Below are positions 13,430 through 23,888 of a DNA stretch of 64,000 nt, one piece after another (positions within the stretch are counted from its first letter, which is position 1; each line of letters begins with the position of its first letter). A program made the position numbers and the translations under genes. The stretch is from assembly GCF_037975245.1 (NCBI RefSeq), contig NC_092570.1, positions 17,895,918 through 17,959,917 of the forward strand, given 5' to 3'. The notes beneath the pieces were generated by a model. It was not told the origin of the DNA, ran no database searches, and worked only from the letters and a program-made list of their open reading frames with translations. The DNA is from Apostichopus japonicus (Eukaryota > Echinodermata > Holothuroidea > Aspidochirotida > Stichopodidae).

Positions 13430-16400
13430 CATATATACATATATATATATATATAGTATTTAACTAGTGGAAGGAATGAAGAGAGAATGATATTACTACG
13501 GTTTATAATGATTTTTTTTACCAGCAGAATCTTAGATCTTTGTCTTTGGAAGTTAAACCTTTAATTTCTTTTGATATTATTTCTTTCCACTTCTAATCTC
13601 AAGAGATTTAAATCAGGCCGAGCTAATCCTGGCTAAAGTCCAAACACCCTTCCCCGTGGGGGATTAGCTCCAAAGATATTTAGCAGCTTTCAAGGTTAAG
13701 AGTAAACGAGAATTACACACATAACCAAACAAACACGTTTAGAGATAACCATTGTTGTCACTTTTAGTTGAAGTCATTTTCTCTCTTGCTCTCTCTTGTT
13801 TGAAATTAAAAACCAAAACAATAAAAAAGAAAGCAAAAAGGAGACTTGCATAATTCTTTTTCAGATGAGTTATAATTTGGTAAAAGAAAATCACAAATAT
13901 TTTCTTTCAAAGTGTCTCTTCTTGGAGTTAATGGTCATTAAAATCTTTGAACTGTGGTGTTTGGAAGATAGGATTGAAAAAGTTATAATGTAATGTTATG
14001 TTTGGTTAATTTGGAAGAGATTCAACTTTTGTGTATAAAAGAAGTATGGTGGTATAAGCACTATTTTTTTAAATATTATTTTAATTATTCATAATAAGTT
14101 TTTGCTAGCTATAGAAACAAATATTAGTTTATAGTTTTATAGTTTAGTAAATATTAGTTTCTGCTATCTATAAATAAAAAAAAATTACTGTTTCTTTAAA
14201 AAAGCTTTTCTGACCCTAACCTGTAGCCAGTTATTATAGAAAATATCAAAAAGACTGTTTTGAAATGGTGAAACGGTGGGTAGTAGTTTACAATGTAGGT
14301 TTAGTGGTTAGGGGTGAAAGTTAGGGTAGATTTGCACTGCACCAGATTTGTGGGGTAGTGTGCATTCTGTTTACTATAAATGCAAAATGAACATTAGTTC
14401 TATTCTCAACATAGAAGTGTTCTAACTTATTGCACTGGGTAGATTTTAATATAACTTTTGAATTTCTACAACTTAAAAACTTGCACCTTTTTGCCTCTCT
14501 CTCCTTCATTTTTTTCTGTCAGCAGTGAAGATTAATGAAATATGTTGCTCCTTACAATTCCTCATCTCGTTTTTTAAAATCCTTCTCTATATTTCAAATG
14601 TTTTACAGTGGAAATGTGAAAATCTCAAACTCTCAAATTTTCTCTCTGCATTATCTTGCTTCTTAAAAATTGCTCATCAATTTATATTTTGTGTTATCGT
14701 CAATTTTTTTATTAATCTTGGAAAATTTGACATTATCAAACCTTGCAAATTTCAGGGATAAGTACCACTTTTCAAACTTTTCCTTTTTATTTTGAGCAGT
14801 TATTTTGAGTTTTCCAGTTTTAGAAGGCACTTTATAGATTATGTTTGGTCATGATTCCGTATCAGAAAATTAATTTGTTTCATTCGACGCAATATTAATT
14901 TGTAATAATTCATTTGGCATAAATCATGTAACATTAACAAACAATGTTTCGTTAGTCCATGGGTTGACTTACCATTAACAATGGCTAACATTTCTACTGG
15001 AGCACAACTTATAAAGCCAAGGACATGGTATTATCAAATCAGCTTTTTGCATAATTGGTGAAAAAGTCAAGAAAAATGGGGGAAATATTGTGAAAAATGT
15101 TAATCTTGAGAATCAAATACTCTGGATGTGAAGAAAATGTCTGTATGACTGTTACATTTCCTAAACCTTAAACAAGTTAATCTCTATCAAGTCTCTCAAC
15201 TAAACCAATGACATCTTGGCTTTTGATATTTGGTTTAGAATTATTGAAATAATTCTTTCATCTTTCCTTCTTCCATTATATAAAAGCCATTCTTAACTTG
15301 TAATCGTTTTATTATCTGTATTCATCGAGGTATCTCTTATTCTATTCTTGTAAGGAAATGTGCAATATTATTATCGATGTAAATGGCCTCACTCAAAATT
15401 TCTCATTCTTGTAAAAGTGATCGATTGCTCTAGTTAAAAGATATCGATGGTGGTTTACCAGATCAAAAGTGGTTAAACAGATCAAATGTCGTTAAACAGA
15501 TGGAGGGTGGTTTAACAGATCAAAGGTAGTGAAACGGATCAAAGGTGGTTAAATGGATCAAAGTGGTTAAACAGATGGAGGGTGGTTAAACGGATCAAAG
15601 GTGGTGAAATGGATCAAAGGTGGTTAAATGGATCAAAGTGGTTAAACAGATGAGAGGTGGTTAAACGGATCAAAGGTGGTTTAAAGGATCAAAGATGGTT
15701 TAACAGATCAAATGTGGTTTAAAGGATCTAAGGTGGTTAAACAGATCAAAGGTGGTTAAACGGATCAAAGGTGGTTTAAAGGATCAAAGGTGGTTAAACA
15801 GATCAAATGTGGTTAAACGGATCAAAGGTGGTTTAAAGGATCAAAGGTGGTTTAACAGATCAAAGGTGGTTAAACAGATCAAATGTGGTTTAAAGGATCT
15901 AAGGTGGTCAAACGGATCAAAGGTGGTTTAAAGGATCAAAGGTGGTTAAACAGATCAAATGTGGTTTAAAGGATCTAAGGTGGTTAAACAGATCAAAGGT
16001 GGTTAAACAGATCAAAGGTGGTTAAACGGATCAAATGTGGTCAAACGGATCAAAGGTGGTTTAAATGATCAAAGGTGGTTAAACAGATCAAATGTGGTTT
16101 AAAGGATCTAAGGTGGTCAAATGGATCAAAGGTGGTTTAAAGGATCAAAGGTGGTTAAACGGATCAAAGGTGGTTTAAATGATCTAAGGTGGTTAAACAG
16201 ATCAAAGGTGGTTAAACGGATCAGGTGTTTTAACAGATCAAAGGTGGTTTAACAGATCAAAGGTGGTTAAACAGATCAAATGTGGTTTAAAGGATCTAAG
16301 GTGGTCAAACGGATCAAAGGTGGTTTAAAGGATCAAAGGTGGTTAAACAGATCAAATGTGGTTTAAAGGATCTAAGGTGGTTAAACAGATCAAAGGTGGT

Positions 16401-17551
16401 TAAACAGATCAAAGGTGGTTAAACGGATCAAATGTGGTCAAACGGATCAAAGGTGGTTTAAATGATCAAAGGTGGTTAAACAGATCAAATGTGGTTTAAA
16501 GGATCTAAGGTGGTCAAATGGATCAAAGGTGGTTTAAAGGATCAAAGGTGGTTAAACGGATCAAAGGTGGTTGAAATGATCTAAGGTGGTTAAACAGATC
16601 AAAGGTGGTTAAACGGATCAGGTGTTTTAACAGATCAAAGGTGGTTTAACAGATCAAATATGAGAGGTAACTTTTTGTTTGACATGAAGACCATAATCTT
16701 AGCAAGGTGGTGAAATTTTCATTCAGTTCCTTCGTGCTGTTGCAAGTTTGAACGTTTGATACCAGAAATGGACTTGAAGCAAACAAATGTGATGTCATAG
16801 TAGCCAAATGCACAGTAGCCAAATAAATGCTTGGTTATTTTTTCCAAATTTGAAATTTTGTTTTCTACTTTAAGAATGGATACCTTTGGAGTATGAACAC
16901 ATTCATATTGGTTGGTATTGTATAGACTTCACAACTCTTGTAGTGAGAGCTGGAACTGCTTCCAGTCAAAATAAAAACTGAAGGAGTGAAAAAAAAATGG
17001 AAATCCTTTTGTCAATGTTCCTTTGTGACATCACAACTAATAAATGCAACAATTTCAGTCTGCAAGATCCTGTTAATTTACATGCAGGAATTTTATACAA
17101 GTCAGGAAGGGATATTCCTCTCAATTCTTTTTTAAGCATGAAGCAAATTTAATAATTTTTGCAGGCTATGTGCTGGACTGTCTCTTTATTGTTTTAGTAC
17201 TAGGTCCAATTTTCAAACACTTTGGCTGCAACCCGCATGACATACCTTTAACTTGATGTGTTTGTAAATTTTGATATTTAAACAAAACGAAACTACAGAT
17301 ACCTAAAAACAATATTACTTTTAGTTAATGTCAGTAGACTTATGCACAAACTTTCATTTTTTGCACTTTTAATAGTATCTGTGTGTTTTTTCAATTTTCT
17401 GCATGATTGTCTATTAATATCACAACATCTTCTGCTTGGATGACATCACTAATTATTAACAGTTTATGCAGACTGTTTGTGTTGCCCTTGGTAATGTTAA
17501 ATTCCATTCAATCAGATATGACAGTTGTTGTTGAGATTGCTCTAGATTTTG

Positions 17552-17597
<46 letters not shown>

Positions 17598-17606
17598 ATA
17601 TATATA

Positions 17607-17643
<37 letters not shown>

Positions 17644-18104
17644 ATATATATATATATATATATATATATTTTTATACATATATATATATTTATGCATATA
17701 TATATATATTTCCATATATTTGCAATTAGTTATGTAACATGGTGTCGTGATTGGTGTTTTGTTTGGTGTTATGGTCGGTGAATGTTAAGTCACATGACTG
17801 ACACAGTCATTAATGATAATGTAAGTCTAAAAGCCTAACTCTGTAAATAATACGGCGATATTAAAAGACTACAATATTTAGTACAGTCCTATCTCGACTT
17901 ACCTCTTGAAGTTCACATTAATGTACTTTTGATGTCATTCACTGCTTAGACTCTAAAATCATGCACCCTCAGCAGTAAGAAAATAAGCCCCCCCTTCCCC
18001 CTCCCCATTTGTCCTCTGCCTCTTTTTTCGTTAATGGTGCAAACATCTTCCTCTTTTCTTCTTCCACAGCAAGAGCAGCCAAGGAAGAGCCCGCTCCCAG
18101 TTAG
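1799..18104 (+). CDS. MCF2L/DBS-like Rho guanine nucleotide exchange factor, 3' part (spliced)
   Basis: The visible part is three exons on the + strand: 1799-2067, 2983-3208 and probably 18070-18104. The first two join in phase 0 and give an acidic linker ([19 protein letters not shown]) followed by one SH3 domain ([20 protein letters not shown] ... GWW ... [10 protein letters not shown]). In MCF2L/DBS-type Dbl exchange factors a Sec14/spectrin/DH/PH body ends in an acidic DDGW-type linker and a C-terminal SH3 domain. Those enzymes activate Rho-family GTPases such as Cdc42 and RhoA at membranes. The DH and PH domains would lie left of the window, so catalytic function is inferred from the C-terminal resemblance only. 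Trio/Kalirin-type or Phox-type SH3 proteins are the main alternatives. The last intron is about 14.9 kb. Confidence 0.6.
2068..2982 (+). other. Intron between linker and SH3 exons
   Basis: The 915-bp intron runs from GTTTGTCG to a T-rich tract ending TTTCTACAG. It is in phase 0 and AT-rich. I see no other feature. Confidence 0.8.
2983..3208 (+). CDS. Exon: SH3 domain of the RhoGEF-like gene
   Basis: The acceptor TTTCTACAG ends at 2982 and the most likely donor is AAG|GTGTGC at 3209. The exon encodes one complete SH3 fold of about 58 residues. It has the ALYDY-like strand ([11 protein letters not shown]), the acidic RT-loop and diverging turn ([13 protein letters not shown]), the GWW tryptophan pair and the [10 protein letters not shown] segment that holds the Pro/Tyr ligand-binding residues. 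After the domain comes a short tail, [17 protein letters not shown]3 domains bind PxxP peptides, and in Dbl exchange factors this one is regulatory. The exon ends on the first base of a codon. Confidence 0.88.
4076..4450 (+). mobile_element. MITE with TTAA target site, copy 1 (about 375 bp)
   Basis: The element is bounded by TTAA at 4076-4079 and TTAA at 4447-4450. Its ends are inverted repeats: TTAAAGGCATTGAAGACTT on the left, and TTAAAGGGTGTGAAGACTT when the right end is read on the other strand. A clearly homologous copy lies in reverse orientation at 62602-62960 and shares most of the interior, including ACACTAGTGT and CCGACGGTAGCAAGCTGTGT. TTAA duplication is typical of piggyBac-like and Kolobok elements. 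There is no coding capacity, so it is a non-autonomous relative. The two copies have several substitutions and indels, so the insertions are not very recent. Confidence 0.88.
10655..10912. repeat. Diverged tandem duplication (about 145-155 bp, two copies)
   Basis: Two adjacent segments share the series GTTAAATA.TAACCT, then GATTC.TC, then GATGAATCTG.AGATAACTTC. The second copy is clearly diverged and has internal GATGAATYTGGTGATGAAT reiteration. It is non-coding and lies within the long intron. Confidence 0.6.
13348..13456. repeat. AT dinucleotide microsatellite with CATATA interruptions
   Basis: A run of (AT)n is interrupted by regularly spaced ACATATACAT and ATGTATATAC words. It follows an 18-base poly-C tract near 13203. 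The Tyr-Ile open frame across it is an artefact. Confidence 0.95.
15445..16660. repeat. 19-20-bp minisatellite with a 397-bp higher-order duplication
   Basis: About 60 units of the form GGTGGTTAAACRGATCAAA lie head to tail, with variants such as GGTGGTTTAAAGGATCTAA and GTGGTCAAACGGATC. The variant order of about 15862-16258 is repeated almost exactly at 16259-16657. For example, the rare GATCAGGTGTTTTAACAG unit occurs near 16219 and again near 16616, and AAACAGATCAAATGTGG recurs at the same 397-bp offset. That points to a recent block duplication of about 20 units. The array lies inside the 14.9-kb intron. Confidence 0.93.
17553..17712. repeat. AT microsatellite with CTATATAT interruptions
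   Basis: About 160 bp of (AT)n with occasional C or T-tract interruptions, about 350 bp upstream of the putative terminal exon. The Tyr-Ile open frames across it have no biological support. Confidence 0.95.
18070..18104 (+). CDS. Probable terminal coding exon of the RhoGEF-like gene
   Basis: A strong acceptor (CTTTTCTTCTTCCACAG) ends at 18069, and an AATAAA signal follows 180 bp after the proposed stop. If the SH3 exon ends at 3208, the split codon is completed by CA. The tail then reads [11 protein letters not shown] and stops at TAG 18102-18104. If the donor is instead at 3211, frame 0 gives [18 protein letters not shown] and five more residues, with a stop at 18145-18147. The first choice uses the better donor. 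Intermediate or alternative exons in the 14.9-kb gap cannot be excluded. Confidence 0.45.
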
Positions 18105-18300
18105 CAAGAGAAAAAATAGCCGTCAGGAACGAACGGAAGAAACTTGAGGATGGAGGAGGAATCAGCAGAAAATGGATGAAATCTGATCGGTTTCCATAGC
18201 AACCCACCTGGATGTAATACATTGTAGCATTACCTTCCTTCAATAGGTTTTTTAAAGTTTGTGTTCTTGAGTGGACTGTGATAAATAAATGAATAAGTTT
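18105..18300 (+). other. Putative 3' untranslated region
   Basis: Sequence between the proposed stop and the AATAAA signal. Its base composition is less AT-rich than the flanks, which suits transcribed exon sequence. Confidence 0.4.
18284..18289 (+). terminator. Polyadenylation signal AATAAA
   Basis: AATAAA sits in GATAAATAAATGAATAAG, about 180 bp after the proposed stop codon, on the + strand. It would end the RhoGEF-like transcript. Confidence 0.45.
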
Positions 18301-21300
18301 CATTTAGGCAGGTTAAAACCTGTAGAATGGATTTCAATACTAAACAGACTACCGATCATTGTTTTAATTATGAGGGTCTTTCACATCTGCAATGCTGTCA
18401 GTAAATTAAAAGCTGCTTAAATGCTGCGTATAGTAGGCTTATGATACCTTTGGGCCTACGCTGCGATTTTAGTAGTGGTGTGTACTCCCATATCATAGCA
18501 GAGATAGATCTAGCCACTTTGGTTAAAGCTGTCAATGGACACTTTGATCAAGCTAGAATTTTTTATTTTTTTTAAAGAATTCCTGCACTGCAGTTCATAT
18601 CAAAGCTGTGATGAATAGTACACAGCTGTTTGTAAACCACACACTGGGTCCTTAGAACTTCACCCTAGCAACCACCTTTGGTGGAACTCAAATAATTGGT
18701 GTAGCAGCCCCAAGCTGACTCCAGTCGATGTATTTCAAATCTCTTACATTTGCTCCAAAACAGCAGTTAAAAACCAACTGATTCATTTTGTCACTGACAA
18801 ACAAAACTTCATGTTGGTTTTTGACTCACTCACTCACTCACGGACACCTATTCTATTTATAATGAAGCTCTGAAAAAGCTTTTAATTTGTGAGCTACGAG
18901 AGATTTTGTTTATATTTTGGCTATTCCAAGAATGGCCTACATTTTGCAAAGTTCCTGTGTGTGTGCGTCAGTATGTGTCTGTGTCTGTTAATCAAACACC
19001 TATTGACAAATACAAGTGGCTTCTTTACAACATGAACATACTCCTCAGGGAAACTGGAACAGAGATAATGAAAGGGGGCACCTAGATGGAACATCTTGAT
19101 CTATTTTATATCACTTGTCAAATATTTTTCAAGTGACATTTATGTATCTCGAATGTAATCGGAAGTGACCTTGGAGATTCATTTCTGCAAAGAGATGAAC
19201 TACCAGTTGCCCTTGGGAATAGTTAAGGGTTTGGACCATGGGGGGGGGGGGGCTATTATGAATTGGCAGTGATCCAAGATTGCATGGGTAATGTGCATTA
19301 GCCTGCATTAAGTTCTCATTTGGCAAGGTTATGGTGTTATCAATATATGGAAAGAAATTAAGAGGTTCAAATTAAAAAAAAAAAAAAAAAAAAAAACATT
19401 CCTTTGCCAACATTTATGTTCCTTCAACCCATATGTAACCAAGAAAATGTAACCAAGAGATCAAATTTAATACAGACAATGTAGGATGAAAATGTATTAT
19501 TATCATGGAGTATGATTTCAATGAAAGTCACAGGTGTTGCAGGAGGTGGGAGGGGTGGGGGTGGAACATTTAATTTGAATTTTGAAAATTTAATCGGAAC
19601 AAAATGGTAAATTGGTAAAAATATTATGTTGACTCATATTGAATGTTAACATGATGACAACCAGTATGGACTTGGGATCAAATATGACATTAACTTGATT
19701 AATGTTTGAGTTAACATGACTACATCAAACAGGAATCTAGGATCAAATGATTGATCAAATCGAGAAAGTCTATTCTTTTCTCTGTCTCATACAATTATGA
19801 TAAATATTTGGTTTAGTTAATTCTAAGCCTTTTGTCACTAAATAACTATCTAAAGCGTGTTGTTTTATAATAATAAAAAAAAATAAAAAATTGCCTCCAT
19901 TGTTTGCATCCAATTCTGGGCCAAAATGTTTGGATGGGAAAATATCCAGATTGAAAGTATGATTGATTTTACCACCATTCCTTAAGCAATTCTTAATCCA
20001 TAAACCTCCGCTTTCATACCATACTGCATGCTCGTTTGGATAAATTTAAACGAGAAAGCATATTACTAAAGTTATTATATTGCTTGCTTCTGTAGAAGTG
20101 TTTTGATAATATCTGTCTTCCTGGGAAATAATGTCCCTGTTGTTAAGTTGCCTTGCTCTACAAAGACTAATTATTTGCTAATATAAATTTGGAGTTATTT
20201 AATTTATTATAATTTATGCAAAATTTGTTGAAGCCATGTTCAAATATAATATTTACCAGAATAGAGTTTAATTATTGTTAATATTATCATTTTTTTCCCT
20301 CCCTGAAGTGATGTAAAATGAGAGAAATTAAATACTATGTAATAATTTTATAGTTATCAGAGCTTTATCATGTTAAGTGTTGCTGCTTTTGGGAGATGGT
20401 TACCTGTCCAGACATTGTGAGCCAGTATTAAATAGAGATAATGAATAATTAGCTTCAAGGGTCAGAGGTCAACTAGAAAAGGAAATTTAATAGATTTAAA
20501 AATATCAATTTTACTCAAATCTGAGGGTGTTTGTGGGTGTTTCTTAGTCAAGCTTTGGAGCAGTATTCAGAAGAAATCAATTGATAGGCAGATATGAAAA
20601 TACTTCATAAATTCAGCAAAATTTATGGACAACAAATTTTTTGTGGGAATTACAAAATAATTACATGATTTTATTCATGTTTTTTTTTTTTTTAATGTGA
20701 GGTGATTTTGGATATAATCTTGGTTCTTTTGCCAGTTTTCCACATTTCTCATCCTTTTAAGTAATTGTTATGTTAATCTCTTTGATCAGAAATCACTCCA
20801 GTTTAAATTCACAAAAATTGAAAAAAGATTTAATTGTTTGTTTGAAAGTCTCTCGTAATATGGTGACCAACGGTCAGCCCTTCACCCACTTTGTGCATCC
20901 CCCTTGCTTCACCCCATCCACCCCCACCAAATCCCCCCCCCTCCATTATGAGTACTCATTACATGAGTCAGATGTTAGTTTCTTAATCTGCCAACTTGTC
21001 ACCTTGTTGGGTTAGTTTCATCCCTCCATGGTTGAGATATTATTTTATATATATATGTAATGGTGCAATGTTTGGATATATTAGAAACCTATTGTACAGT
21101 TCTATATTTAGTATGGTGTCATGTAAATATGTAAGTATACTTAAATGTTACATTTAGTTTATCATAAAGGATAACAAAAAGTGCATGAGTCAATGTTTTC
21201 AAAGGAGGAAAAATAAAATATAAATAAATCATTTTTTTTTTTACTGATAAGGAGATTTTGTCAAATAAACTGAAATGTACTTATGTGGTTAGTTACCTTG

Positions 21301-21335
21301 TAGTAGATTCTTGTTGATCTCTGAGTACATATAAT
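18301..21335. other. Intergenic, no gene seen
   Basis: AT-rich unique sequence with homopolymers, for example G11 near 19241 and A26 near 19373. The short open frames show no domain or splice context that would support a gene. Confidence 0.5.
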
Positions 21336-21344
21336 GATGATTGA

Positions 21345-22030
21345 GTGCAATTACTGATCAGTGATGATTGTACAGGTATTGATGATTGAGTACAACTACT
21401 GATCAGTGATGATTGAGTACAATTACTAATCAGTGATGATTGAGCAGTTAGTAAACGTATGGACAATTGAGTAAAGGTAGTGGCTAGTAGATGCAGATTG
21501 ATTGGTTAGCACAGGTACTGATCTTTGAGTACGAATATAGATCTATGAGTAGAGCAGATATTGGTCTGCGGGTAGAGCAGATATAGAGCAATGAGTAGAG
21601 CAGATATAGATCTATGAGTAGAGCAGATATTGATCTATGAGTAGAGCAGATATTGATCTATGAGTAGAGCAGATATAGATCTTTGAGTAGAGCAGATATA
21701 GATCTACGAGTAGAGCAGATATAGATCTACGAGTAGAGCAGATATTGATCCACGAGTAGAGCAAATATAGATCTACGAGTAGAGCAGATATTGATCCACG
21801 AGTAGAGCAGATATTGATCAGTGACTACAAACATTGATTATCAATCACTGAGTACAGTTATTGATCTTTGAGTACAGATTTTGATCTATGAGTATGGCAG
21901 ATATTTATCAGTGGGTACAGTTATTGATCTTTGAGTAGAGAAGATATCGATCAGTGACCACATACATTGATTATCAATCACTTAGTACAGATATTGATCT
22001 ATGAGTAGAGCAGGTATCGATTAGTCAGTA
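21345..22030. repeat. 23-bp minisatellite (GATCTAYGAGTAGAGCAGAT)
   Basis: The core from about 21540 to 21820 is a run of 23-bp units of GATCTATGAGTAGAGCAGATATT and close variants. It is flanked by degenerate units built on TGATCAGTGATGATTGAGTACA (21345-21440) and TACATTGATTATCAATCA (21835, 21965). The array grades from degenerate edges into a homogeneous centre, as expected for unequal exchange. It is non-coding. Confidence 0.92.
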
Positions 22031-22034
22031 CAAG

Positions 22035-23651
22035 GACTGCATTCTTACATTTTTGTATATATTAATGTATTCCCTGTAAGAGTACCTGTCGGACTTTTGA
22101 AGAACAAAAATACATCAAGAAGATAAAACACTCATTTGATCGGAAATAGTTGCTCATGATTTGATGATTGTTGGATGATTTGGGGTACAATTTTATCCCA
22201 GATGACATTATGGAAGTGATTACATGGAAGCCTATATGTTGAAATGGCTTTATGCGCAGGCGCAATGTATTGTGTGCAATCGTAGATATGATTATCCCGG
22301 TTGAAACTTTTCAGAGAAAGGAATTTGTAATCTTCGATGAAGAATTAGTTTATCATGCCAATATTGTTGTTTAATGTTTTGCACAGTTGTACTTGGCAAA
22401 TCGTGTCATAAAATATAATAATAACAAAAAAAAACAAGTTGAAAAGGTTGACCAGTGGTTTCAATTTTTCTTTCGACCAGTGTTTCAATTCCCCCCCCCC
22501 CCTCTCTCCCATTTAATATATCCATTAATATCGATGCATCCCCTACTCATAGAATCAGTTTAGTGCACCCAGGGGTAGTGGTGGGCGCCGGGGGGGGGGT
22601 CTTCTTAGGCGACCTTAACATTGACGAGTAACAGAGTTTTGGCTATCATGGAAATTATAACTCTTCACAAGTATCTTATTCAGCAAAACTTTTTGCGTCG
22701 CGAAATCCAATAATTTCCAAAAACGCAGGACTGACTTGTGAAATTTCTAAGACATGTTCAAAGTCTCTTGTAAGTAATTTAAATAATGTCGTGTTTCGTC
22801 GTTCTGTACTTGAAATCATTTTGGAATCCTCTTCCGTATGCCCAGATGCATTGAAGTGATGATAATCTGGTTGCCCTATCCCACCCCCCACCCACCCCTT
22901 CCTTCCCGTCCCCACAGCATGACCATGAAGATTTGTTTGCGACGAAGAGCTCAAAGAAATACAAATGTAAATGACTGGTAATTACTAGACGTTATAAATA
23001 GCGACTTGTCACATTCTAGCTGAACCTTAACAAAAATTAATGTACTAACATGCTAACATTTAACGATAGGCTTTAACATGCTGACCTCTTGACACTAATA
23101 AAACTTCGAAATGGACCCCGTCAAAGATGGTTTTGTACTTTTATACTAGCAGCAATACTTCTTGTGACATCACACAATGTACTATAGGTAGAACAATAGC
23201 CTACCGTGCAATTTATAATGTGATAGTAATGTCGTATAGTACATTAGTATAACGGCCATTCAGAGTGTAACATCAGGGCATATCCCCGTGTAATATTATA
23301 TAAATTAAAGAAGCTTTAATTTAACATGACGTGTATATTAAACACGCTTCATTTTGATTCGATTTGTTGATAATAAACCTCTAATCTATCATTCTCCTAT
23401 ACTTATTACTCCTACTAGTACTACCTATTATTCGGTCGCTGAAAATTTGACAAACTAGATTATAAAAAAAGACTAAAAATAGTACTACTCATTTCACCAA
23501 ATAAAACTATTTAAAACTATTAGATCGACATTTCATCTACAGTAAAGATACCCGCGCAACATGAATCCATCACATCATGTACTATAATCTATGTGACAAC
23601 TTGTTACCGTGCTTACATCTGTCAATTTTGTATCATCGTTGTCGCCCACAG
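22035..23651. other. Intergenic, no gene seen
   Basis: Unique sequence with C- and G-homopolymer tracts (22492-22502, 22590-22600). The reverse-strand open frames near 22676-22964 are rich in Gly and Pro where they cross a C-rich tract. They have no recognisable domain. Confidence 0.5.
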
Positions 23652-23689
23652 GTTTGTCGGAATGGAAGCACTATGGTAAAAAGACATGG
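23652..23689 (+). other. Orphan exon-like segment (38 bp)
   Basis: A pyrimidine-rich acceptor (GTTGTCGCCCACAG) precedes GTTTGTCGGAATGG and a strong donor follows (CATGG|GTAAGT at 23690). Two frames are open: VCRNGSTMVKRH, and (after one base of a split codon) LSEWKHYGKKTW. The second frame would fit the phase of the SH3 exon that ends at 3208. It could therefore be an alternative downstream exon of that gene, part of an unseen gene, or chance. Confidence 0.25.
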
Positions 23690-23888
23690 GTAAGTTTGAT
23701 GAAAAGAAAGTTCGAACGATCATTCAAGCAACAGAGACAATGAAGTGAGCTACCTGATTTTAATTACTTTTAAGTGAGTTTTCATCTGATTTTATCAGAT
23801 ATTGTATCTGATTCACTGCTGGTGTTTTCTGGTCATCAGATGCTTGTTATCTCTGTGGGATGAAATATAACGAGGAGAGTGTTCTGAT

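Larger units (their letters stand above)
3209..18069 (+). other. Long last intron (14.9 kb), mostly unique AT-rich DNA
   Basis: Apart from the MITE, minisatellites and microsatellites listed separately, this stretch is AT-rich and non-coding. All open frames in it are short and have no recognisable domain. I cannot exclude small alternative exons. The region 4460-10650 shows no repeat or gene I can name beyond short local duplications, for example GTGACATTTAA three times near 8750-8800. Confidence 0.6.

Noticed and set aside
14525-14761. 78-codon hydrophobic open frame
   Set aside because: Phe/Ile/Leu-rich because of T-rich DNA. No other support.
17407-17781. Open frames rich in Tyr-Ile, here and near 13255, 35056-35333 and 53636
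   Set aside because: They are translations of (AT)n microsatellites.
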